From: JAVBSC01 sp031547305
GTDB lineage: Bacteria > Desulfobacterota > Desulfovibrionia > Desulfovibrionales > Desulfovibrionaceae
Direction: 5' to 3'
Length of the DNA: 22,223 nucleotides
NCBI GenBank assembly: GCA_031547305.1
Contig: JAVBSC010000074.1
Location: forward strand, 1 to 22,223
A program made the translations under genes and the position numbers. This document shows, one piece after another, positions 7,701 through 13,610 of the stretch. Below the pieces are notes generated by a model. It saw nothing but the letters and a program-made list of their open reading frames with translations. It searched no databases and was not told where the DNA came from. Every line of letters starts with the position of its first letter. The first letter of the stretch is position 1.

Positions 7701-9047
7701 GAGCTGGATGCGGTCAATGGCCCCCTTGTTGATGTGCATGCACTTGATGTCCTGGCCGCCGATGTCCAGAACAAAGCTCACCTGGGGCTGGAAAAAGCGC
7801 GCCCCGTAGTAGTGGGCCACGGTTTCCACTTCGTCTGTGTCCGCCTTCAGCCCGGCGTGCAAAAGGCCGCTGCCGTAGCCGGTCACGGCGGCGGCGCGTA
7901 TTTCCGCGCCCGGCCGTTTGCGGCTGTGAATGTCCTTGAGTATCCGCACGGCCGCGCCCAGGGGGTCGCCTTTGTTGGAGGCGTAGTGGGAGTAGAGCAG
8001 GCGGCCGTCCGCATCGATCAGCGCGGCTTTGATGGTTGTGGAGCCGCTGTCCACGCCAAGCCAGGCCGGGCCTTCGTAATCTTCCAGCGGGAAGCGGGCC
8101 AGGGTCTCCCCGGCGTGGCGGTCCAGAAATTCCCGCTTTTCCTCGTCCGTTTCAAACAGGGGCGGCAGGTGCTGGATTTCTTCCGTAAGGTTGCCGTGCT
8201 CCAGCGTATGGATGATGTTTTTAAGCTGCTGGTCGCCAAACACGGCCTCATGGCTGGACAGGGCTTTTTCCTTGGCGTGCAGGGCCGCGCCCAGGGCCAC
8301 GAAGTACTCGGCGTGCTCGGGAAAAACCGCCTTGCCCTCGCCCAGCTTGAGCGTGGCGGCAAAGCGGCCCTTGAGGGATTGCAAAAAAGCCAGCGGCCCG
8401 CCCAAAAAGACAACCTTGCCCTTGATGGCCCGGCCGCAGGCCAGGCCGCTCACGGTCTGGTCCACCACGGCCTGCATGATCGAGGCGGCAATGTCCTCTT
8501 TGGCGCAGCCTTCGTTGAGCAGGGGCAGAACGTCGGTTTTGGCGAACACGCCGCAACGCGAGGCGATGGGGTAGATAATCTTGTGCTTCAGGGCCAGATC
8601 GTCAAGGCCGGAGGCGTCCGTGCCCAGAAAAGTGGCCATCTGGTCAATAAAGGCCCCGGTGCCGCCCGCGCAGGTCTCGTTCATGCGCTGCTCCAGGCCG
8701 CCGGTGAAAAAAGTGATCTTGGCGTCCTCGCCGCCCAGTTCAATGGTCACGTCCGCATCCGGAATACGCCCGCGAATGCTCAGTCCGGAGGCAATGACCT
8801 CCTGCACGAAAGTCAGATTCAGATCCTTGGCCAGGGAAATGGCCCCGGACCCGGAAAGCGCCATGGACCAGCGCCGGCCCCGGACCTTTTGCGCCGTGTC
8901 CTTAAGCAGGGCGGCCACCGTGGCCCGCACCTCGGAAAAGTGCCGCTCGTAGCGGGCGAACAGGATCACGCCTTCCTCGTCCAGAACCAGGGCTTTAACG
9001 GTGGTTGATCCGATGTCCAGCCCAAGGAAGGCGTTGGCGTTGCTCAT
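4788..9047 (-). CDS. Giant acyl-CoA dehydratase activase-like protein (two activase modules plus DUF2229 and HgdB-like regions)
   Basis: 1419 aa. Two BadF/BadG/BcrA/BcrD-type ASKHA ATPase modules in tandem. The first (about 6-260) has the phosphate-binding GLDIGSTTVK (9-18), NETCAGGTGAF (about 123) and ASRCGVF (about 163). The second (about 328-585) has WLGVDSGSTTIK, NEACSAGCGSF (about 452) and GTRCTVF (about 490). In the HgdC family the paired cysteines bind a [4Fe-4S] cluster bridging a dimer; here both modules keep theirs. A cysteine cluster follows (CQHCSNRC, about 613), then a DUF2229-like region (VCYPAKLAHG about 729, FFPCIPYE about 755), and a C-terminal HgdB-like region with NDACYPA (about 1064), GGGCRATNY (about 1102) and CMQPFGCLPNH (about 1355). 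Family role: ATP-driven low-potential electron transfer to a dehydratase or reductase; the partner of these giant forms is not established and no dehydratase gene is in the window. ATG start. The last residues (KTS) are an altered C-terminus created by the KilA-N insertion. Confidence 0.92.
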   Translation of the reverse strand: MSNANAFLGLDIGSTTVKALVLDEEGVILFARYERHFSEVRATVAALLKDTAQKVRGRRWSMALSGSGAISLAKDLNLTFVQEVIASGLSIRGRIPDADVTIELGGEDAKITFFTGGLEQRMNETCAGGTGAFIDQMATFLGTDASGLDDLALKHKIIYPIASRCGVFAKTDVLPLLNEGCAKEDIAASIMQAVVDQTVSGLACGRAIKGKVVFLGGPLAFLQSLKGRFAATLKLGEGKAVFPEHAEYFVALGAALHAKEKALSSHEAVFGDQQLKNIIHTLEHGNLTEEIQHLPPLFETDEEKREFLDRHAGETLARFPLEDYEGPAWLGVDSGSTTIKAALIDADGRLLYSHYASNKGDPLGAAVRILKDIHSRKRPGAEIRAAAVTGYGSGLLHAGLKADTDEVETVAHYYGARFFQPQVSFVLDIGGQDIKCMHINKGAIDRIQLNEACSAGCGSFVETFAKSLGMPLPDFVEEALNSRKPVNLGTRCTVFMNSKVKQAQKDGADVGDIAAGLSYSVVRNACYKVIKIASPEDLGESVVAQGGAFANDALLRALELQLGRNVVRPDLAGLMGAFGAALIARERGPAGERSSLLDMEGLDGFTAHTTNARCQHCSNRCLLTITRFQDGNRFISGNRCERGAGASRAGRDLPNLFDYKYKRLFEGYAPLPKTEARRGTLGIPRCLNIFENYPLWFTMLTRLGFRVELSSPSSKDIFFKGYSTIPSQTVCYPAKLAHGHILDLLDRGVDAIFFPCIPYEIKEFQTQNNSYNCPVVIGYPELLANNISELERRNVPIIHQFLPLSKDVLAKRLRDVPFFSDIPQAELQDAVRLGFEALEAYKQDMSRAGEQALEALRRKGAYGIILAGHPYHVDPEVHHGIAELINACGMGVLTVDAVSHLMPDPGMLRVVDQWTYHSRLYRAGAYAAGTENLAVLQLVSFGCGLDAITSDQLEEILTVKGRLYAQIKIDEGSNLGPARIRIRSLLAAMRAREGKAANSAEVNVYKGSPPFTEAMRETHTILVPQLSPMHFQFIEAVLRAEGYKVDLLPDVNQQALELGLRHVHNDACYPAIVVVGQLLYAVRSGRYKDKDVALMISQTGGGCRATNYIAFLRKALVDCGLDHLPVISFNLGGLDKNPGFKMTGRMLRRVSMAGYYGDALMRMVHRVKPYEAEPGAADRLLAYWVERCKHNIANHGGMRFHLDMLAMVRDFDRLPLRTEKRKPLVGLVGEILLKYHPDANNRAAQVVEEEGGEAVVPDLMDFVLYSAYDDIYSYRYLSGSWRAGLAGVTTILFLEYGRWSLRWALGRSKRFSAPLRFRELRNKAKGLISLGHQTGEGWLLAAEMVELLESGVSNILCMQPFGCLPNHITGKGLLKELKRRFPQANIAAVDYDPGSSEVNQINRIKLMMSVARSGNGKTS
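4801..4829. repeat. Upstream copy of 29-bp direct repeat, inside the activase 3' end
   Basis: Partner of 3942-3970 (28/29 identical). Here it is the translated 3' end of the giant activase gene, encoding MMSVARSGNG, after which the frame continues only KTS and stop. Because the repeat restores the same ten residues, the host gene stays open almost to its normal end despite the insertion. The repeat-to-repeat period is 859 bp, which would be the size of a circularised or excised unit. Confidence 0.9.
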
Positions 9048-9093
9048 GGTTTAAGCGTGACTCCCAGCGATCGCTAAATTGGAATTGGCCGGT

Positions 9094-9121
9094 ACGATAA
9101 ACACGGCGAACCACTTGCCAA
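9094..9121 (-). promoter_or_regulatory. Possible sigma70-type promoter for the activase operon
   Basis: On the minus strand TTGGCA (9121-9116), a 16-base spacer and TATCGT (9099-9094) lie about 47 bases upstream of the activase ATG. The intergenic stretch also holds two perfect 10-bp palindromes, TTGCCGGCAA (9132-9141) and AGCGATCGCT (9066-9075), which may be regulator sites or chance. Prediction from consensus only. Confidence 0.35.
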
Positions 9122-9276
9122 TTAAGCACATTTGCCGGCAAGGGTAAAGGGTCATTTTGAAAATGGGCTATTCTGAACCGGACGGATTTCGACTATGCCC
9201 CAAAGGGCGAAACAGATTCGCGGCCTGGCCGGAGAAAACGGCCTGGCGGCCAGCGGGGTTTGTTTCATAAAAAATC

Positions 9277-9305
9277 TTGCCTTCATTCCGCTTGCGCGTT
9301 ATATC
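9277..9305 (+). promoter_or_regulatory. Promoter of tRNA-Leu
   Basis: TTGCCT (9277-9282), a 17-base spacer and TATATC (9300-9305), with the mature tRNA 5' end 11 bases further on. Spacing and position fit a sigma70-type stable-RNA promoter. A C-rich stretch between the -10 and the tRNA could act as discriminator. Confidence 0.6.
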
Positions 9306-9315
9306 CCCCTCTCGC

Positions 9316-9401
9316 GCCGTGGTGGTGGAACTGGTAGACACGCCGTCTTGAGGGGGCGGTGTCCAAAAGACATGAGGGTTCGAGTCCCTCCCACGGCACC
9401 A
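9316..9401 (+). tRNA. tRNA-Leu(GAG), CCA encoded
   Basis: 86 nt with an encoded 3' CCA. Acceptor stem GCCGTGG (9316-9322) pairs with CCACGGC (9391-9397), discriminator A at 9398. The anticodon stem CCGTC/GGCGG (9343-9347/9355-9359) encloses loop TTGAGGG, giving anticodon GAG at 9350-9352 for CUC/CUU leucine codons. The T arm is GAGGGTTCGAGTCCCTC. The long variable arm is the class II feature of leucine tRNAs. No sign of an integrated element at its 3' end. Confidence 0.97.
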
Positions 9402-9408
9402 ATTTTCA

Positions 9409-9447
9409 AAGGGCTGCGGCTGACAGGCTGCAGCCCTTAAGTTTTTT
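9409..9447 (+). terminator. Rho-independent terminator after tRNA-Leu
   Basis: Perfect 9-bp stem AAGGGCTGC (9409-9417) / GCAGCCCTT (9430-9438) with a 12-base loop, followed by AAG and six Ts. It may also stop transcription arriving on the minus strand from the aldolase gene, which ends at 9471, although the T-tract on that side is weaker (TTTGAAAATT). Confidence 0.8.
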
Positions 9448-9470
9448 AAGAGTATCGGCCTCGGCTGTGT

Positions 9471-10097
9471 TCAACAAAACCGCTTCGGCGCCCGCTTTGC
9501 CGCCGCCATAAATTTTCCGGCCTTTTCCCTGGTCAGCTCAACGCCTTGCCCGGCGCGGTAAAGGTCGCTCCCAAGGCCGGCTCCGGAGCATCCGGCGGCC
9601 AGGTATTCGCCAAGATTTTCCGGCGTTATGCCGCCCACGGCCAAAACCGGCATGTCCGGCGGCAGCACGGCTTTAATGGCCCTTATATAGGCCGGGCCAA
9701 AGATGCCCGCCGGGAAAATCTTCAGCGCGTCGCACCCGGCCTCTATGGCGTTAAAGGCTTCAGTCGGCGTGGCCGCTCCGCAGCAAACAGTAAGGCCGAG
9801 CGTTTTTGAACGGCGCACCACTTCCTGGTTGAAGTTAGGGGTGACGATCAGTTTTCCGCCTGATTCCGCCACGCGTTCGGCCTGCGCCGGGCTGAGGACT
9901 GTTCCGGCTCCAGCCAGAACAGCGCCGCCGAACTTGCGGACCACCAAGTCCAGGCTTTTATCCCAGTCCGGAGAATTAGCGGGGATCTCCACACTCCGGA
10001 ACCCCTGTTCATGAAGAACAGCGACGTGGCTGAGGACATCGGCCGGAGTCACGCCGCGCAGGATGGCTATAAGCGCGCGTTCAGAGAAAAAGTTCAT
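9471..10097 (-). CDS. dgoA: 2-dehydro-3-deoxy-6-phosphogalactonate aldolase
   Basis: 208 aa, the usual length for KDPG/KDPGal aldolases. Class I Schiff-base aldolase of the TIM-barrel KDPG family: R14 in ILRGV, E37 in VEIPANSP, GAGTVL (63-68), VTPNF (85-89) and the Schiff-base lysine K126 in ALKIFPA. The VEIPxNSP form and ALKIFPA point to the galactonate branch (DgoA) rather than Eda. Reaction: 2-dehydro-3-deoxy-6-phospho-D-galactonate to pyruvate plus glyceraldehyde 3-phosphate, the last step of the De Ley-Doudoroff route. The ATG at 10097 is preferred because AGGAG lies 8 bases upstream; the TTG at 10103 is too close to that site. The first 17 bases overlap the end of dgoK, so the two are probably translationally coupled. 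It is the terminal gene of the minus-strand catabolic operon. Confidence 0.93.
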   Translation of the reverse strand: MNFFSERALIAILRGVTPADVLSHVAVLHEQGFRSVEIPANSPDWDKSLDLVVRKFGGAVLAGAGTVLSPAQAERVAESGGKLIVTPNFNQEVVRRSKTLGLTVCCGAATPTEAFNAIEAGCDALKIFPAGIFGPAYIRAIKAVLPPDMPVLAVGGITPENLGEYLAAGCSGAGLGSDLYRAGQGVELTREKAGKFMAAAKRAPKRFC

Positions 10098-10992
10098 TCG
10101 CAATGCTCCTTATGCCCAGAAGAAAAGCCCCGGCGCTGTCAACAATCCGGTGCGGCATTCCGGCAAGATCCAGAACCGCGCTGTAACGCCGGGCCAGATC
10201 GCCTTCGGCAATCAGGACAATTTCAGTCCGGCCTGATGGACGGTATATTCCGCTCATTTCCCGGACCTCACTGCCGATGAGCAGGCCGGAAAGGGCTTCC
10301 CCGGCATGTTCCTTGGGTATTTGGCCCAAAAGATAGGCCCCCCGGATTTCAAACAGGCGGCTGAGCGCCCTGTCCGTCTCCAGCCCTCTGGAAGCGGCGT
10401 CCAGAAATGCTTTGCCGTCTTCCGCCTGAGCGGCGGCGTTCCTGCCGATAAGAGATTCAGCCATCAGCAGATGGTACAATTCACCGGTCATTACGGTATG
10501 GAAGCCGGATATCGCGTTCTCCTTCATCTCCACCCACTTGCTGTGCGTGCCGGGCAGCAGGAATACACCGGGGCCGGCCAGGCCGCGGGCCCCGATCAGC
10601 AAGGTTTCCTCTCCGCGCATGACATTGGCGTTGTCTTTGCTGTTCACGCTCACGCCGGGGATGATCCACAGGCGCATCCTCCCGTCCTGGAAAACCGGGG
10701 CCTCCGGAGCGATGTCCTTTATGCCGGCCGGGCAGGTCCGGTAGGGAACCATCTTGAAGCCGTTATCGCTGCCGATCATGCCGGACATGAGAATATTCGT
10801 CGGCAGGGCTGGGGCAAAGGCGGACCAGCCGTCAAGCAGCCCGTGTAGAATGCCGGTAATTTCCTCTCGCGCGATGCGCGTCACCCCGGATTCCGAGCGG
10901 CGGCAGTCCAGAATTTGTCCGTCCGGCGCGCACAGCCAGGCGCGCATGTTGGTGGATCCCCAGTCAATAAATGCAAGCGGCCGTTCAGGCAT
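10081..10992 (-). CDS. dgoK: 2-dehydro-3-deoxygalactonokinase
   Basis: 303 aa, normal length for DgoK. The N-terminal IDWGSTNMRAW (9-19) is the phosphate-1 loop of this ASKHA-type sugar kinase, MSGMIGSDNG (69-78) and RGEET (126-130) are conserved in DgoK, and LLPGTHSKWV (145-154) is the family signature. Reaction: ATP-dependent phosphorylation of 2-keto-3-deoxy-D-galactonate at C6, feeding the aldolase encoded next. The ATG at 10992 has GGAGAG about 7 bases upstream. It follows the dehydratase gene with a 25-bp gap that contains a stable hairpin (11009-11027) and overlaps dgoA by 17 bp. The kinase call is firm from motifs, and it is what ties the less specific neighbours to a galactonate-type pathway. 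Confidence 0.94.
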   Translation of the reverse strand: MPERPLAFIDWGSTNMRAWLCAPDGQILDCRRSESGVTRIAREEITGILHGLLDGWSAFAPALPTNILMSGMIGSDNGFKMVPYRTCPAGIKDIAPEAPVFQDGRMRLWIIPGVSVNSKDNANVMRGEETLLIGARGLAGPGVFLLPGTHSKWVEMKENAISGFHTVMTGELYHLLMAESLIGRNAAAQAEDGKAFLDAASRGLETDRALSRLFEIRGAYLLGQIPKEHAGEALSGLLIGSEVREMSGIYRPSGRTEIVLIAEGDLARRYSAVLDLAGMPHRIVDSAGAFLLGIRSIANELFL

Positions 10993-11008
10993 AATCCATC
11001 TCTCCAGC

Positions 11009-11027
11009 CCGCCGCTTTCAGCGGCGG
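11009..11027. other. Hairpin across the dehydratase stop codon and ahead of the dgoK start
   Basis: CCGCCGC (11009-11015) and GCGGCGG (11021-11027) form a 7-bp GC-only stem with a 5-base loop. The dehydratase TGA (11020-11018) is in the loop, and the dgoK ribosome binding site begins just past the stem on the minus strand. There is no T-tract on the transcribed strand, so it is not a terminator for the operon; it could stabilise an mRNA end or tune dgoK translation. On the plus strand it is followed by TATTTTTTG, but no plus-strand gene ends there. Confidence 0.5.
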
Positions 11028-12157
11028 TATTTTTTGTGGTAAACGCAACGTTTTCGCGGGGCTTCCATATTCAGTGCCGCGCCATGGCCGGGGCGTTCCG
11101 GCAGGCGCAGCGCGCCGTCAACAACCGGCGGCGCGGCAAAGCGGTTCAGTTCGTCAAATACGGGGGTCTCGTCAAACTGGGTTTCCAACATGCCGTTGCC
11201 TTCAGCGGCGGCGCGGATATGTGCGCTCACCGCGTGGCAAATCGGGCCGGACGGGTTGTGCGGGGAAAAATCAATGCCCCCGTCCAGCAACACGCCGGAT
11301 ATTTTCAGCATTTCCAAAACTCCGCCCGCATACTTGGCATCAGGCATGATTACATCGTAGCATTTCGCGTCAATAAATGGTTTGAAGCCGGATAAACGTA
11401 TTTTTTCCTCGCATCCGGCCAGCAGCACACCCAGGCCATTGGCCACGGCCCGCAGCTCCGCCAGGGCGGCAAGGTTCGCGCCGGATTCCGGAAGCGGGCA
11501 TTCAACCCAGTACAGGCCAAGTCCGGCGGCGAAATCAAGGAACTTCAAGGCGGACCGTTTGTTCAGCCGCCAATGGCAGTCCACCATCAGCTTTTTATCC
11601 GGACCCAGGACTTCGCGCACGGCGGCAATGCGTTCCAGGCCGGGGCGCAAAAGCGCGTCCAGGTCCTCATGCTCCGGCGGGGTCCGCGGCGCTTCATCAA
11701 ATGGCGCTATTTTCACCGCCACGTGTCCAGAACGCAGGGCCAAGGCCGCGCTTTCGGCAAACCCATGCGGCGAGCGGTCCTTTGTGCGGCGGTTGATGTT
11801 GGCGTAAACAGGCACGCTGGCGGTCGCCAGCGGGTTCAGCAGCCGGGCTAGAGGCAAACCGGCCATGCCGGCCCGCAAATCCCAGATCGCCTGGTCAAAT
11901 CCGGAACAAAGCGCGGCCTGGGGAAGCGAATCAAGGCAGGGGAACAAGTCGTCCGGTTCCAGAGAATCCGCGGCAAAAAGACGCCCGGCGGCTTTGTCCA
12001 GGGTTTCCGCAACCAACGCCTCGCGGCATGAAAGAGTCGATTCCCCGTAGCCGGAGCGGCCGTCTTCCGTAACAACGCGTATGAATATCCAACGGGTCGC
12101 CGGGGCGGCCTCCGCCACTATTATCTCAATTCCGTCCAGCCTGAATGAAGCGTTCAC
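11018..12157 (-). CDS. Sugar-acid dehydratase, enolase superfamily (probable galactonate dehydratase)
   Basis: 379 aa, with an N-terminal capping domain followed by a TIM barrel. Metal ligands are at the expected barrel strand ends: D193 in MVDCHWR, E219 in WVECPLPE and E250 in LAGCEEK. H195 lies two residues after D193, and H300 is in SPHNPSGP; in D-galactonate dehydratase (DgoD) the equivalent histidines are the acid and base. K149 is in AVKIAPFDE. Reaction inferred: dehydration of an aldonate, most likely D-galactonate, to the 2-keto-3-deoxy acid used by DgoK. The pairing with dgoK and dgoA supports galactonate, but this superfamily is notorious for substrate shifts and this protein is not a close look-alike of E. 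coli DgoD, so no gene symbol is given. The start is GTG with a poor ribosome binding site, 18 bp after the upstream regulator gene, suggesting coupled expression. Confidence 0.85.
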   Translation of the reverse strand: MNASFRLDGIEIIVAEAAPATRWIFIRVVTEDGRSGYGESTLSCREALVAETLDKAAGRLFAADSLEPDDLFPCLDSLPQAALCSGFDQAIWDLRAGMAGLPLARLLNPLATASVPVYANINRRTKDRSPHGFAESAALALRSGHVAVKIAPFDEAPRTPPEHEDLDALLRPGLERIAAVREVLGPDKKLMVDCHWRLNKRSALKFLDFAAGLGLYWVECPLPESGANLAALAELRAVANGLGVLLAGCEEKIRLSGFKPFIDAKCYDVIMPDAKYAGGVLEMLKISGVLLDGGIDFSPHNPSGPICHAVSAHIRAAAEGNGMLETQFDETPVFDELNRFAAPPVVDGALRLPERPGHGAALNMEAPRKRCVYHKKYRR

Positions 12158-12175
12158 TTTAACACTCTGATACAG

Positions 12176-12811
12176 TTACTTTTTCATTTGTTCCAGTAAT
12201 TCAAACTTGGCTTTTATCACATGTGCCCCGGCAAGGGCGGCTGCCGCGTCGGCATCGTTTTCCGCCAGTGCGCGGATGATGTAGCCGTGATCCTGGATCA
12301 CGCCGTCATAGCGCTCCGGCCCGTAACCGGCCGCGGCCCACATGGTCATGATGAAAACCCAGTGGATGTTCAAAACCCTGGTCGCTTCCCCATTTGCCGC
12401 GATGGCGCTTATGCCGTCGTGAAACAGGCGGTTTTTTATTCCCGCCAGCGCATAATCCCTGTCCCTGACGGCGGCGGCCATGCCATCATGCGCGAGCAGC
12501 ATATTTTCCAGGTCGTTTTTTGTGCACCTTTGGGCGGCGGCGCGCGCCAGCATGCTTTCTATGGCGCTGCGGGCGTCAAAAATATTGGTGATGAATTCCC
12601 TGTCCACTTCCCTCAAGCGGAACGTTCTGCCGGCCCCGGTCCGAAAAAAGCCTTCACCCTGCAGTTCGCGCAACGCTTCGCGGATCGGCGTGTGGCTTGA
12701 ACTGTAGTGCCTGCCCAGTTGATCCAGAGTCAGCTTGTCGTCCGGACTCCACACTCCGGCAATGATGTCCTGGATTATTCTATCCTTGATATTGGTGCGG
12801 CGGCCTTTCAT
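12176..12811 (-). CDS. GntR-family regulator, FCD subfamily (first of tandem pair, dehydratase-proximal)
   Basis: 211 aa. The N-terminal winged helix-turn-helix (about 1-70) carries LTLDQLGRHYSSSHTPIREALRELQGEGF, the GntR DNA-binding signature. The C-terminal FCD effector domain (about 80-205) shows the metal-binding pattern Asp in IFDARSAIE, His in NRLFHDGI, His in QDHGYII and His in GAHVIKA. Family role: transcriptional regulator, usually a repressor released by a sugar acid or keto-acid intermediate. Its ATG overlaps the stop of the upstream paralogue (ATGA at 12811-12808), and the dehydratase follows after 18 bp, so it is inside the catabolic operon. Lys/Arg-rich start MKGRRTNIKDRII. It shares the same layout and many aligned stretches with its neighbour (for example YGPERYDGVIQDH versus YGPERFPGVIEDH), pointing to an old tandem duplication. 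Confidence 0.92.
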   Translation of the reverse strand: MKGRRTNIKDRIIQDIIAGVWSPDDKLTLDQLGRHYSSSHTPIREALRELQGEGFFRTGAGRTFRLREVDREFITNIFDARSAIESMLARAAAQRCTKNDLENMLLAHDGMAAAVRDRDYALAGIKNRLFHDGISAIAANGEATRVLNIHWVFIMTMWAAAGYGPERYDGVIQDHGYIIRALAENDADAAAALAGAHVIKAKFELLEQMKK

Positions 12812-13446
12812 GCGGCCTCCGGCATGTGCGACAGCAGGGCCTGCCTGGCCTTTACCAGGTGCGCCCCGGCCAGCCAGGCCGCTCCTTCAACATCCCGGCA
12901 GCGGATCGCCTCCAGAATATGGCGGTGATCTTCAATCACGCCGGGAAAACGCTCCGGACCGTAGCCGTAGCCGCGCCACAAGGCGGACACGAGCAACCTG
13001 TGGCGGCCCAGCATCAGCGCGGCATCCTGGTTTTGCGCCATCCATGCGACGGCCTCATGCAGATCGTGATTGGCTGCCAAGGCGGCCGCAAAATCCCCAG
13101 AGGCCACGGCGGCCTCAAAACGGGCCTGGATATCCTCAAGCCGCCGCAACTGCTCCTGGGAACAACGCCGCACCATGCCCCGGATGGTCAGAACCTCCAG
13201 GGAAAGGCGCAAGTCGAAGATGTTCATCACAAAATTCCGGTCCACTTTTTTTATGCTGGCGCCGCGATCCGTCTCAAGGATCAGCAGACCTTCCCCATGC
13301 AGGCCGCGCAGGGCCTCCCGGATCGGCATGTGGCTGACTTTGTACCGGGCGGACAGATCCGCTATGGTAACCCGCGAGCCAAATGGCAGGGCGCCGGAGA
13401 CAATGTCTTCGCGCATCCGTTGTTGAACGTTTTGAGTCTGGGCCAT
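12808..13446 (-). CDS. GntR-family regulator, FCD subfamily (second of tandem pair)
   Basis: 212 aa from the ATG at 13446, chosen because GGGAG lies 5 bases upstream and the length then matches the paralogue; the frame extends to 13491 without a comparable ribosome binding site. The winged HTH includes VTIADLSARYKVSHMPIREALRGLHGEGLL. The FCD domain keeps Asp (IFDLRLSLE) and three His (NHDLHEAV, EDHRHIL, GAHLVKA). It is the first gene of the block 13446-9471 (regulator, regulator, dehydratase, dgoK, dgoA), so the operon is probably autoregulated. Upstream (13447-13517) are an AT-rich stretch with the perfect palindrome AATAATTATT at 13464-13473 and a strong GC hairpin. Two paralogous regulators could heterodimerise or sense two pathway intermediates; the sequence does not say which. 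Confidence 0.92.
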   Translation of the reverse strand: MAQTQNVQQRMREDIVSGALPFGSRVTIADLSARYKVSHMPIREALRGLHGEGLLILETDRGASIKKVDRNFVMNIFDLRLSLEVLTIRGMVRRCSQEQLRRLEDIQARFEAAVASGDFAAALAANHDLHEAVAWMAQNQDAALMLGRHRLLVSALWRGYGYGPERFPGVIEDHRHILEAIRCRDVEGAAWLAGAHLVKARQALLSHMPEAA

Positions 13447-13517
13447 ACTCACTCCCACCCGCGAATAATTATTTGTGAAATGATAACCCAAACGGCGCCG
13501 GCGTAAAAGCCCCGCGC

Positions 13518-13545
13518 GCCAGGGCGGGCGCCGCCCCGCCCTGGC
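13518..13545. repeat. GC-rich hairpin, copy 1
   Basis: Perfect 11-bp stem GCCAGGGCGGG (13518-13528) / CCCGCCCTGGC (13535-13545) with loop CGCCGC. The identical stem occurs again at 16912-16939. It lies in the gap between the MFS gene 3' end and the gntR start. Reading out of the MFS gene on the minus strand it is followed by a GC stretch and then CTTTTA, so it is at best a weak intrinsic terminator; a REP-like element or mRNA-end stabiliser is equally possible. Confidence 0.75.
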
Positions 13546-13610
13546 CTCAGCGCCGGCGAAACTTGTTTCACAGCCGAGCGCCGTAACGAGCGTCTTAAAG
13601 TTAATCCGCT

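Noticed and set aside
7200..9008. 602-codon plus-strand open frame opposite the activase gene
   Set aside because: Same antisense artefact as above, covering the two activase modules.
9066..9075. AGCGATCGCT palindrome as a repeat-family element
   Set aside because: Only one copy noticed, and a 10-bp palindrome is expected by chance in this much sequence.
9195..9440. Small plus-strand open frame of 81 codons
   Set aside because: It runs straight through the tRNA-Leu gene and its terminator; the RGGGTGRH and RVRVPPTAP strings are the usual translation of a leucine tRNA.
9316..9447. tRNA-Leu as an integration site
   Set aside because: No repeat of the tRNA 3' end elsewhere in the window and no integrase; the only gene-end duplication is at the KilA-N cassette.
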